NCBI RefSeq assembly: GCF_015207035.1
Contig: NZ_JADEXQ010000010.1
Span: forward strand, 36,207-100,206
Reading direction: 5' to 3'
DNA length: 64,000 nucleotides
Origin: Romeriopsis navalis LEGE 11480
GTDB lineage: Bacteria; Cyanobacteriota; Cyanobacteriia; Leptolyngbyales; Leptolyngbyaceae
Position 1 is the first letter of the stretch; every line of letters starts with the position of its first letter. The translations under genes were made by a program, and so were the position numbers. Shown piece by piece: positions 56,039 through 64,000 of the stretch. The notes under the pieces were generated by a model, which was given only the letters and a program-made list of their open reading frames with translations, was not told where the DNA came from and ran no database searches.

Positions 56039-58720
56039 CTATGTCTCAGCGATCAAGCGTTGATGAACTTCCACTTCTGAAAGCTCCTCTAATTCATCCA
56101 ATAACACCACCATCTCTTCATACTCGACATCAGCCGGATTTTCGGTAGTAGAACTCCCAGTTAAGTTCAGATGGGCGGCAAGACCAGCGATCGTCGGAGA
56201 TTCAAACAACGTGCGGAGTGAGAGCGGCATATTCAGGCTGCTACTCACCCGCGTGACAACTTGCATCGCCTGCAATGAATCACCACCCAAAACAAAGAAA
56301 TCATCGTCCAGACTGACTTGCTGAACATTCAAAATCTCAGACCAGGCTTGGGCGATCGCTTTTTCAACCGGAGTTTGTGGCGCAATATAAGGTTTGTCCA
56401 GAGCGGTTACATCTGATTCAGTATCAATCAGTGCTAGGCGATCGACCTTACCATTCGGCGTCAGGGGTAAAGCGGTTAGTCGCTTGAATCGCGCGGGAAT
56501 CATGTAATCCGGCAGTTGCTGCTTGAGATAGCAATACAATTCCTCATCAGTCACAGTGGTGCCGGCTAGCGGGACAATATAAGCCACTAATCGCACTTCG
56601 CCTTGAGCATTATCGTGCCCTTTAACCGCCACTTCTTTAATGTGCGAATAATTGAGCAATGCGGCTTCAATTTCCGCAACTTCAACACGATAGCCACGCA
56701 CCTGAACTTGAAAATCCTTACGACCCAAATAGATCAAACAACCATCCGGCAGAAAGTATCCCAAGTCTCCCGTCCGATATCGTCGCCAGCCAGGATTATC
56801 TGGATCATTCGAAAAGCCAGATTGCGTAGCATCAGGCCGACGCCAATACCCTAATGCAAGGTAGGGACTGCTAAGCACAATTTCGCCGGGAGAACCAGTC
56901 GGCACTGCATCACCCTGCTCATCCAGCAATAACACCTGAATGTCTTCGGTTGGATAGCCTACAGGAACGGCATTACTCTGCAAAGTCGTCGTCGCGTTAA
57001 TCAAGTATTGACGATAGCCGGATAACTCGGTGCAGCCAAGATTATTCAGCAATACGCAATTTTCAGAGAAATGTTGCCGAAATAGTGTTACATCGGATTG
57101 AGCTAGCGGTTCACCCCCCAGATGAATCAGGCGAATATCAGGGAATGTATCATGGTCATTGAAGGTATGAACTAAATGACGGAAGAGCGTTGGCCCTGAG
57201 TGATAGATAGTGATTTTTTCATTCGTGAGCCAGGTTGCCAAATCTGTTAACCCACGTTCCCGGAGGCGGTAGGGTAATAACATGGCCCCATTCAGAAGGG
57301 CGCGGAAAATATCGTTAGTTCCAGCAATATGACAGTACGACGACAACATTGATAGCCGATCGTTCGCACTAATCTGAAACGCATTTGTACCGCGCCAGAT
57401 CAGGTGCAGTAAATTACGGTGGCTATGCACCACTCCTTTAGGTTGGCCGGTCGAACCCGAGGTGTACAGGACGCAGGCAATCGTATCCGGGGCAATTGGC
57501 CGATCGAGATTCTCACTCGATTGGGTTGCATCAATCGTATCTAAGTCAATAATTGCCTCGCCATGGAATCCTAGTTGCTGTGCTAAGTCAATATGGTAGT
57601 GATTTGTGATCAGGCAGGTGGCATCTAGCTCACCTAAAATCATTCGTAGCCGGATCTCGGGATATGAAACAGCGAGGGGCACCCAACCCTTACCGGCTTT
57701 GAGTACGCCCAAAATCGCCACTAACATATCCGGACCTGGTTCAAACAGAAGCGGCACAAGTTCCTGTTCGGGCCTGCTGTGTTGCAGAATATGCCGTGCT
57801 AAGCGATTCGCGGCTTGATTGAGTGCCGTATAGGTCAACTGGTGATCCCCAACTTTCACCGCAAGGCGATCGCCATGACGCATCACCTGTGATTCAAAGC
57901 GATGTGGGATAGATTGCTCAATCGCCGATCGCTCAAATCGCGGTAAACTCAAATCGACTTGAGTTGGGACGATCAAGTTAGATGCCGGTGGCTCTGGCGG
58001 AACACATACCGGCGCCGCAACACCAGCTTGAGTTTGAGGATGGCCTATATGAGCATAACGAACATTTTGTTTACCACGTAAACCGCTGGGAATCGTGACT
58101 AATTTTACTGCTTGAAATGCTTGATTTAACTGATCAGCCAGCGTTGGAAACTCCAGCTCCTGAGCCAAATTGACCATCGTCTGCCCATAAATCTCCGTAA
58201 ATCTCAAACGTTCTTCCGCATTGTCGCAATACAGAATGCCATAATCCACATACTCTTCTAATTCATTCGCCAATCGCATCAAAATCAGATTCCGCTTGAC
58301 TTGATCAAATTCTTTGACCTGTCTGAGCAGCGCGGGAACTGTACCAGACTGACGCCAAGGGAAATCAGTATAGGCCGCAACATAAGACTCCGCAGCCGCT
58401 CCCAGGACTGCTTGCAAATGATGCCGCTTCGCCGCAGATATCCCACGTTCTGCGAATTGATCAAATTGGCCATCGATATATGCCGAATGGAGCAATGCTG
58501 CCTTAATCAGTTCGGGAGAGACATGTAATGCCGCTAATATACTGCTCATGCCAATGACATGGGCAATAAATGTTTTCCCCGATCCTCGATAAGTGTTCTG
58601 AAACAAGCCTTTCGCTAGTTCATATGCCGCAACTATTTCTTCAATTACTTGTGGCGCATATCGATTTTGGCGTAGTTGATTAAACAGTTGAATATTCGTT
58701 TGAGCAATAGTCAGATTCAT
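56039..58720 (-). CDS. DUF6817-like domain fused to A-T
   Basis: 893 residues. The first ~230 are a helical domain resembling the DUF6817/HD-type fold (FIAHVIGMSSILAALHV, LIKAALLHSAY, MRLANELEEYVDYGI). An adenylation domain (about 270-790) and carrier (LGGDSLQAM) follow, with docking tail LLDELEELSEVEV. The pocket lacks the amino-acid Asp: the A4 region is CHIAGTNDIF and YGPTE is replaced by LGCTE. So it belongs to the group activating acids without an alpha-amino group. No condensation domain. The role of the N-terminal domain is unknown; a hydrolase-like part modifying the carrier-bound acid is a guess. Confidence 0.78.
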   Translation of the reverse strand: MNLTIAQTNIQLFNQLRQNRYAPQVIEEIVAAYELAKGLFQNTYRGSGKTFIAHVIGMSSILAALHVSPELIKAALLHSAYIDGQFDQFAERGISAAKRHHLQAVLGAAAESYVAAYTDFPWRQSGTVPALLRQVKEFDQVKRNLILMRLANELEEYVDYGILYCDNAEERLRFTEIYGQTMVNLAQELEFPTLADQLNQAFQAVKLVTIPSGLRGKQNVRYAHIGHPQTQAGVAAPVCVPPEPPASNLIVPTQVDLSLPRFERSAIEQSIPHRFESQVMRHGDRLAVKVGDHQLTYTALNQAANRLARHILQHSRPEQELVPLLFEPGPDMLVAILGVLKAGKGWVPLAVSYPEIRLRMILGELDATCLITNHYHIDLAQQLGFHGEAIIDLDTIDATQSSENLDRPIAPDTIACVLYTSGSTGQPKGVVHSHRNLLHLIWRGTNAFQISANDRLSMLSSYCHIAGTNDIFRALLNGAMLLPYRLRERGLTDLATWLTNEKITIYHSGPTLFRHLVHTFNDHDTFPDIRLIHLGGEPLAQSDVTLFRQHFSENCVLLNNLGCTELSGYRQYLINATTTLQSNAVPVGYPTEDIQVLLLDEQGDAVPTGSPGEIVLSSPYLALGYWRRPDATQSGFSNDPDNPGWRRYRTGDLGYFLPDGCLIYLGRKDFQVQVRGYRVEVAEIEAALLNYSHIKEVAVKGHDNAQGEVRLVAYIVPLAGTTVTDEELYCYLKQQLPDYMIPARFKRLTALPLTPNGKVDRLALIDTESDVTALDKPYIAPQTPVEKAIAQAWSEILNVQQVSLDDDFFVLGGDSLQAMQVVTRVSSSLNMPLSLRTLFESPTIAGLAAHLNLTGSSTTENPADVEYEEMVVLLDELEELSEVEVHQRLIAET

Positions 58721-58737
58721 AGGAGTAAGTCTAGAAG

Positions 58738-59967
58738 TTAGATAACAGGGCTAGTTAAATCTCGATTGAATGGCTCAGACATACCAACAACAACCTGGCG
58801 CGGCGGCATAAACGGCTCACGACCATGGGCCGTCAGCATATTGTCAAGCATCAAAACATCGCCGGACTGCCAGTCAAACCTCACGGTTTCTTGCTGATAA
58901 GCTGTTTTAATCGCCTCTAAAACCGAGGCTTCAATTTCTGAGCCATCACCGTAATAGCTATTACGCGGTAATTCTTCTGGTTTAAACGCTTCGCGCAGCG
59001 CATGATTTAAGTTCGGATCAAGCGATGCAATATTCGTCTGGTAAATATGGTTAAACCACACAGATTCGCCTGTTTTTGGATGTTGGAGAATTGCCGATCG
59101 TTGAGTCTGTGTCAGTAAACGATCACCGGGGTACCACGTCACACTCGTGCCAGCTTGGCGACAACAATCTTCGACCACCGCCTTATCCGTTGTATTAAAC
59201 ACCTTTTGCCAGGTTGGTCCTGAAGCCAGACCATAGTTACGGGTATACATCACACCACGATCGATAAAACCCTGTTTAATCGAGTCAGGCAGCCGCTGCA
59301 AAACGTTTCGACTGTCCGCGATCGGTGTTGCACCACCCTGAGATGATGCTTCTAAACAATAAAAGAAGATTTTTAAGGGCCAAGTATACGCAAACGAGCA
59401 TTCGTTATGCAGTGGGAGATGATAACGCGGGGAAAATTCTGTTGAAGTATAAATATGGTTATGCAGTGTGGTTCGCGGAGTCACACCAGCGGATTCACCA
59501 CTATAGGGAATAGTTGGACCAGAGATTCGCTGAATAAACCGTTCAAAATCGATCACCCCATCTAACTTAAAGTTCCGAAACAGAATCGCCCCTTGCGTCA
59601 GAATCTTGGTACGCATCGCGGACCGATGTTCAACAATCCAATCACACAGATTGACGTTCGGCGCTGGGGCCGTAACCACTAGCGGAAAATTATCCGGCTT
59701 CAGCGTAATGTCCGCAGGGTTCGTCTCTGGGGAACTAGATGTATTAGCGATCGATGTCTCAACCAAATCACGACGTTGGATTGACGGAGGTGAGGCTACA
59801 GCTAATGCTTCTAAGCATTGGAAAATTTCAACTTTACGCGCGGCAATTTCCGTCCGTAAGGTCGATGTTAGTAGACCTTTCGGGGCACGGCATTTGAGCT
59901 GACCATTCTGCAAGGAAAGGTTAATTTGCGAATGCTTTAGATAATCCAGAAACTCATGTGTATTCAT
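58738..59967 (-). CDS. TubC docking domain fused to TauD/TfdA-like dioxygenase
   Basis: 409 residues. Residues 1-50 are a TubC-type docking domain (HEFLDYLKHSQINLSLQNG, LKCRAPKGLLTSTLRTEI) alike to that of the large NRPS. A short linker leads to an Fe(II)/2-oxoglutarate dioxygenase of the TauD/SyrP-like group: metal ligands His187 and Glu189 (PLHNEC, HxE as in clavaminate synthase) and His381 (TAHGREPF). GGGGA precedes the ATG. It is expected to hydroxylate an amino acid on a carrier, recruited by docking to a TubC-binding tail such as EDMEEIEF on the 39886 protein. Hydroxylated residue unknown. Confidence 0.85.
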   Translation of the reverse strand: MNTHEFLDYLKHSQINLSLQNGQLKCRAPKGLLTSTLRTEIAARKVEIFQCLEALAVASPPSIQRRDLVETSIANTSSSPETNPADITLKPDNFPLVVTAPAPNVNLCDWIVEHRSAMRTKILTQGAILFRNFKLDGVIDFERFIQRISGPTIPYSGESAGVTPRTTLHNHIYTSTEFSPRYHLPLHNECSFAYTWPLKIFFYCLEASSQGGATPIADSRNVLQRLPDSIKQGFIDRGVMYTRNYGLASGPTWQKVFNTTDKAVVEDCCRQAGTSVTWYPGDRLLTQTQRSAILQHPKTGESVWFNHIYQTNIASLDPNLNHALREAFKPEELPRNSYYGDGSEIEASVLEAIKTAYQQETVRFDWQSGDVLMLDNMLTAHGREPFMPPRQVVVGMSEPFNRDLTSPVI

Positions 59968-60111
59968 TGTCTAATTCCCCAGATTTGCTTCCAATAACCC
60001 AGACTGCTGCTCACCAAGCCAACTCTGATATACTGCGCAACCGTTCAATTGAGTCATCCTTAATTCAATTTGTGATTGTATGGACAAAGTAATTGCAATT
60101 GCACCAATCGC

Positions 60112-62001
60112 TTAACTCAACAATTGCTGTGCTTCTTCATCTGATAATGAGTCGATGCGCTCTAGCAACTGTGCAATTTCTTTCGTATCAACTATCTCCG
60201 CCTGTAACTGCGTCACACGGAGCGCCATATTCGCGATCGTGGGTTGCTGAAAAAAGATCAGAAACGGTAACTCGACCTTTAGCTCATTGCGTACCCGATT
60301 AATAATCTGCGTGACGAGGATTGAGTCACCCCCAAGTTGGAAAAAGTTATCGTGAATCCCGATTTGCTCAACGGCCAATACCTTCGACCAGATATCCACT
60401 AGCATCAATTCCACTGAGGTCCGCGGTGCAACATAGGTAGTGCGCTCTGCTGTTGGGTCAGAGGCGTCCAGTCCGAGCTTAGCTGCTAACCCAATCCGTT
60501 GGCGCTTCCCTGTTGGACCTTTCGGAATTTCATCCAAAAATAGGACGACGCGGGGAATCTTAAAGTCAGCTAGCTTTTGGGCGGCAAATTCTTTCAGCGC
60601 CGCTTCACTGACGGTCATTCCAGATTTGAGGACAACGGCCACAGCCACATCTTCACCGAGTAAGGTATGCGGCGCGGCAAAGGTAACAACCTGCGCGATC
60701 GCCGGATGGTCTAGCAACACCTCATCCACTTCACGGGGGGAGATTTTCTCACCACCGCGATTAATAATTTCCTTAATCCGACCCTTTAAGAAGAGATATC
60801 CCTCAGCGTCCAGTGAACCCAAATCACCGGTGCGAAACCACCCATCTGTAAAAGCTCCGGCATTCGCGTCCGGGTTATTTTGATATCCCTGAGTAACATT
60901 AGCCCCTTGGATGACAACTTCCCCCACCGCACCAACGGGTAAAAGCACACCTTGCTCATTCATGATTTGTACGGCTGGCCCAGCGGCAATTCCAACTGAA
61001 CCTGGTTTACGCTGCTGGGGTGGCAGCGGGTTACTTGCCATTTGGTGCGAAGCCTCTGTCATCCCATAGGATTCAATAACTGGCGCATTGAATGCCCGTT
61101 CTAATTCGGCCATCACTTGTGGTGGCAGTGGCGCGGAGGAAGAACGGATAAACCGAATTAAGCGAGCATCAATTGGCTGTTGGTGATCAATAATACGGCT
61201 CAAAATCTGCTGATGCATCGTCGGCACAGCCGAATACCATGTCACCTGATGCGCCTCGAGCCAACCCAAGAACTCAGGCGCATAAAATCCGGGTGTACAG
61301 ACAACACTTGCCCCGGCCACCATCGATGACAATAGCGCACCGATCAGACCGTGAATATGAAAGAGTGGCATCACATTCAAACAGCGATCGTCAGCTGTCA
61401 GGGACAAAACGGTTTTGACATTGTGAGCCGAGGTACAGAGATTTGTATGGGTCAGGGGCACCAATTTTGGCCGCGAGGTAGTGCCCGAAGTATGCAAGAT
61501 TAAAGCCGTATCGCTTGATGTGGCAAAGTCGCAGTCAGTTTGGGGCAGTACATCCTGACCTCCAAGCTGAAAAATTCCAGCGGCAGCATTCAAATCAGGA
61601 GATAAATCAATAATCGGAATTCCCAATGACTGAGCCACATTCCGTGCTGGCTCGGCAACGCCCGACTGGATAATCAGCGCCTTAGCCTCAAGGTCCTTTA
61701 AATAAAATTCATACTCACTGGCACGATAGCCTGGATTCAACGGTGCGCAGGTTGCTCCAGCCGCTACTGACAAAAAAGCCACAGCTGCTTCTGGGCCATT
61801 AGGCAAAGCGATCGCTACCCGATCGTTGCGCTGAATTCCGATTGAGCGCAACTGACTCACAGTATTGACGACATGCTCATATAGATGCCGATAGGATAGG
61901 TCAGTACGTCCAGGGGCAAGCAATGCGACGGCATCTGGAAAACAGTCGCAACCGTTCCCAAGCATTGATAAAATGCTTTGCTTATCTATGGCTTGCAGCA
62001 T
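60112..62001 (-). CDS. Oxalate-CoA-ligase-like AMP ligase fused to carrier
   Basis: 629 residues. AMP-forming ligase (about 1-515) with HTSGTTSRPKLVPLTH, FHIHGLIGALLSSM, VTWYSAVPTMHQQIL and YGMTEASHQM. This set resembles AAE3/Pcs60 oxalate-CoA ligases more than NRPS A domains. A PCP (LGGDSILV) and docking tail (LLERIDSLSDEEA) follow. It probably loads a small carboxylic or dicarboxylic acid onto its carrier. The lyase-family enzyme at 38470 could supply such an acid. It is the first gene of the cluster in transcription; the gap 60002-60111 is short and unremarkable. Confidence 0.8.
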   Translation of the reverse strand: MLQAIDKQSILSMLGNGCDCFPDAVALLAPGRTDLSYRHLYEHVVNTVSQLRSIGIQRNDRVAIALPNGPEAAVAFLSVAAGATCAPLNPGYRASEYEFYLKDLEAKALIIQSGVAEPARNVAQSLGIPIIDLSPDLNAAAGIFQLGGQDVLPQTDCDFATSSDTALILHTSGTTSRPKLVPLTHTNLCTSAHNVKTVLSLTADDRCLNVMPLFHIHGLIGALLSSMVAGASVVCTPGFYAPEFLGWLEAHQVTWYSAVPTMHQQILSRIIDHQQPIDARLIRFIRSSSAPLPPQVMAELERAFNAPVIESYGMTEASHQMASNPLPPQQRKPGSVGIAAGPAVQIMNEQGVLLPVGAVGEVVIQGANVTQGYQNNPDANAGAFTDGWFRTGDLGSLDAEGYLFLKGRIKEIINRGGEKISPREVDEVLLDHPAIAQVVTFAAPHTLLGEDVAVAVVLKSGMTVSEAALKEFAAQKLADFKIPRVVLFLDEIPKGPTGKRQRIGLAAKLGLDASDPTAERTTYVAPRTSVELMLVDIWSKVLAVEQIGIHDNFFQLGGDSILVTQIINRVRNELKVELPFLIFFQQPTIANMALRVTQLQAEIVDTKEIAQLLERIDSLSDEEAQQLLS

Positions 62002-62241
62002 ATTTAGAGGTTACAAGATAGTAGTAATTGAGCTGATTTTTAACTTTAAGCAGAAAATATACTGTTTTACTCTTCATAAGATATATATTTCACATTAAAA
62101 CATATATTTTTATGCGGTGGTATTGTGTTTGGATGAGACCACAAATCTTTATAAACCCTTTTTAAACCATTCAAAGAATAATAATGGGTCAAGTTCAGAG
62201 TTTTATCGGACTGGGCGCCGGATAAAAATCAGGAAGAGGTC

Positions 62242-62270
62242 AGCCTCAATCACATCTAGTCATTGAGGCT
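62242..62270. terminator. Hairpin in the gap after the RimK-fusion gene
   Basis: 9-bp arms at 62242-62250 and 62262-62270, loop 11. A weaker 7-bp pair (62201-62207, 62221-62227) is nearby. It may end transcription of the RimB/RimK gene about 160 bp away. The remainder of 62002-62428 is AT-rich and should hold the promoter of the cluster's first gene. Confidence 0.35.
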
Positions 62271-62428
62271 TGAATTATGGCTAAGGATTCCCCACTGTAT
62301 TTGCCTGGTTCCAATCAGATTGAAAAATGTGAGCTTGGATGAAATAGGCATCCCATAAGCGACTGCAAAATACAACTAATTTCAAACCAGCCCATAAAAC
62401 CGTGTACACACATCGTCAAGCAAAACAT

Positions 62429-63832
62429 TTACTGAGACTTCGCCTGCACCTTTTTTTCAATCGCCTCAATCATCAGTGCAGCAATATCCTTCCCTGTCGC
62501 AGCTTCAATCCCTTCGAGTCCGGGCGAGGAATTTACTTCCAAGACCTTCGGTCCAGTTGAGGATTGGAGAATATCAACTCCTGCAACCTGTAAACCCATG
62601 GCTTTTGCCGCCGCGATCGCCGTCTTCTTTTCATCGGGAGTGAGCTTGACTAGCGAGACTTGACCACCTAAATGCACATTGGCTCGGAACTCATCAGGAT
62701 CAGCCGCTCGACGGAGCATAGTGCCGACAACTTTACCGTCAATCACAAAGCAACGGAGGTCAACGCCCTTCGCTTCTTTGATATATTCCTGAACCAAGAT
62801 ATCCGCTTTCAAACTCTTGAACGCATTAATCACACTTTCCGCCGCTTTCGTGGTTTCAGCCAGCACGACACCAACGCCCTGTGTACCTTCTAATAGTTTG
62901 ACGATCAAAGGCGCACCCCCAACCATTTTGATTAAATCCTTTGTATCTTGAGGTGAATTGGCAAAGCCCGTCACAGGCATACTGATGCCCTTAGCCGAAA
63001 GCAATTGGAGGCTCAGTAACTTATCGCGTGATTGGGTAATGGCGGTTGCATCATTGAGACAATACACTCCCATACTGTGAAATTGTCGGGTGACGGCACA
63101 GCCATAAAAGGTAATGGCCGGACGAAGCCGGGGAATCACAGCATCGATATTGCTTAAAACGTTACCGCCACGTAGGTGGATCTCTGGTTTGCTATGACTG
63201 ACGTTCATGTAGCATTCACGCACATTGACGAAAATCATTTCATGGCCACGGGCTTCACCCGCTTCGATGATACGACGGTTGGAATAAAGCGTCGCATTAC
63301 TGGCCAGCAGCACAATTCGAAGCGCTGATTTTGCTTTAGTGGGTGGTGTATAGCTTCGCTTGGCGATCTCATCATCTGCCTCACGGTGCAAAAAGCTGAC
63401 GGATGGGTCAACTAAGATGCGATCGCTCATCGCCTCACGCCCCAAAAGCATGCGGTAGCCCATGGCATCACGATTCGTCAGGGTTACTTCAATCTCCCAC
63501 CGTTGTTCACCCAAAATAATCGGTGTGAGGATAACAAAGCGATTTTCACTAACGCCATTAGAACTTTTTACCGCCCGCTGGTCGATGACCTTTGCCTGAC
63601 AATGCTGGGCAATTCGACGATTTTTCTGGATCGGATGAATATCAAAGCGAACATGAGTTTGCCCGTCTAATTCAAATGCCTGGATATTGTAAGCATGGAG
63701 GGATGAAGTTTTGGCTCCAGAGTCAATCCGCGCTTTGATCAGTGGCAACTGTAAATCTGGGAGTTCAACCCATTCTTCACAACCAATAATCAGCTTTTTG
63801 CTGGATTCTTGTGCACTTCCGGCGTTGGTCAT
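62429..63832 (-). CDS. RimB-like zinc protease fused to RimK-type ATP-grasp ligase
   Basis: 467 residues from ATG 63832; a GTG at 63928 would add 32 residues unlike the family. The N-terminal ~150 residues are an ATP-dependent zinc-protease-like (RimB) domain: [44 protein letters not shown]. The rest is a RimK-type ATP-grasp ligase: RSRDKLLS-type [51 protein letters not shown]. RimK adds Glu to ribosomal protein S6 in E. coli; the substrate of the cyanobacterial fusion is not known to me. It lies 427 bp from the cluster and has no obvious link to it. Confidence 0.85.
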   Translation of the reverse strand: MTNAGSAQESSKKLIIGCEEWVELPDLQLPLIKARIDSGAKTSSLHAYNIQAFELDGQTHVRFDIHPIQKNRRIAQHCQAKVIDQRAVKSSNGVSENRFVILTPIILGEQRWEIEVTLTNRDAMGYRMLLGREAMSDRILVDPSVSFLHREADDEIAKRSYTPPTKAKSALRIVLLASNATLYSNRRIIEAGEARGHEMIFVNVRECYMNVSHSKPEIHLRGGNVLSNIDAVIPRLRPAITFYGCAVTRQFHSMGVYCLNDATAITQSRDKLLSLQLLSAKGISMPVTGFANSPQDTKDLIKMVGGAPLIVKLLEGTQGVGVVLAETTKAAESVINAFKSLKADILVQEYIKEAKGVDLRCFVIDGKVVGTMLRRAADPDEFRANVHLGGQVSLVKLTPDEKKTAIAAAKAMGLQVAGVDILQSSTGPKVLEVNSSPGLEGIEAATGKDIAALMIEAIEKKVQAKSQ

Positions 63833-64000
63833 AATTAGTGAACCTAGTGATTGATATGTGAGAGTTATGAGACCTGCTTGACTGACAAAAGAATTAAGCT
63901 GGAATGTGCTTGAGGACAGTAAATTCACGGTTTAGTGATTGATTGTATTGACGTTTGGAAGCCATTGCCGGTTCAGGATCGGATGCACTCGATAGAAATC

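Overview
The window looks like cyanobacterial chromosome. It has many CGATCG/GCGATCGC (HIP1-type) octamers and protein families that cluster together in cyanobacteria: FHA-type two-partner-secretion proteins, CHAT, CHASE2, DUF928, AAA-like ATPases with a vMAP-type HTH, and a zinc-protease/RimK fusion. It also carries a large NRPS cluster. No rRNA, tRNA or CRISPR array was seen, and no genus can be assigned from sequence alone.

Region 1 (1-16.5 kb) is a cell-surface and signalling block. Two paralogous haemagglutinin-like secreted proteins (2-3256 +, 10940-14278 -) face each other. Between them lie an AAA-like/CHASE2 membrane protein, its HTH/AAA partner, a DUF928 protein and an exported TPR-CHAT protease-like protein. 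A putative lipoprotein and two small basic secreted proteins follow; one of the small genes is broken by an in-frame TGA. Region 2 (16.7-22.6 kb) is a second HTH/AAA + AAA pair, here with 16 WD40 repeats as output instead of CHASE2. Four arrays of a 10-bp-period direct repeat (CTGAATTT-like) sit upstream of genes in both regions and suggest one shared regulator.

Region 3 (22.6-24.3 kb) is mobile-element debris: an IS3-family transposase with four in-frame stops, fragments of IS ends, and a TnpB remnant that runs into the end of the next gene.

Region 4 (24.3-62.0 kb) is one long minus-strand biosynthetic cluster. In order of transcription it holds: AMP ligase-carrier (oxalate-CoA-ligase-like), TubC-docking/dioxygenase fusion, DUF6817-A-T, FAAL-ACP, glycosyltransferase, alpha/beta hydrolase, P450, GT11 fucosyltransferase-like, KS-ACP, a QueD-like pterin synthase, a nucleobase-deaminase/A-T fusion, C-A-T, an isocitrate-lyase-family enzyme, C-A-T, a large TubC-C-formyltransferase-A-T-C-A-T-TE synthetase, and a cyclic-peptide-type ABC exporter. 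The likely product is a glycosylated, N-formylated peptide or lipopeptide. Its most unusual feature is a possible pterin- or purine-derived building block, suggested by QueD next to a deaminase fused to an adenylation domain lacking the amino-acid-binding Asp. Other oddities are a KS with Asn at both catalytic His positions and no AT, a thioesterase with Cys as nucleophile, and four activating-enzyme/carrier proteins without condensation domains. A RimB/RimK fusion (62.4-63.8 kb) follows and is probably unrelated.
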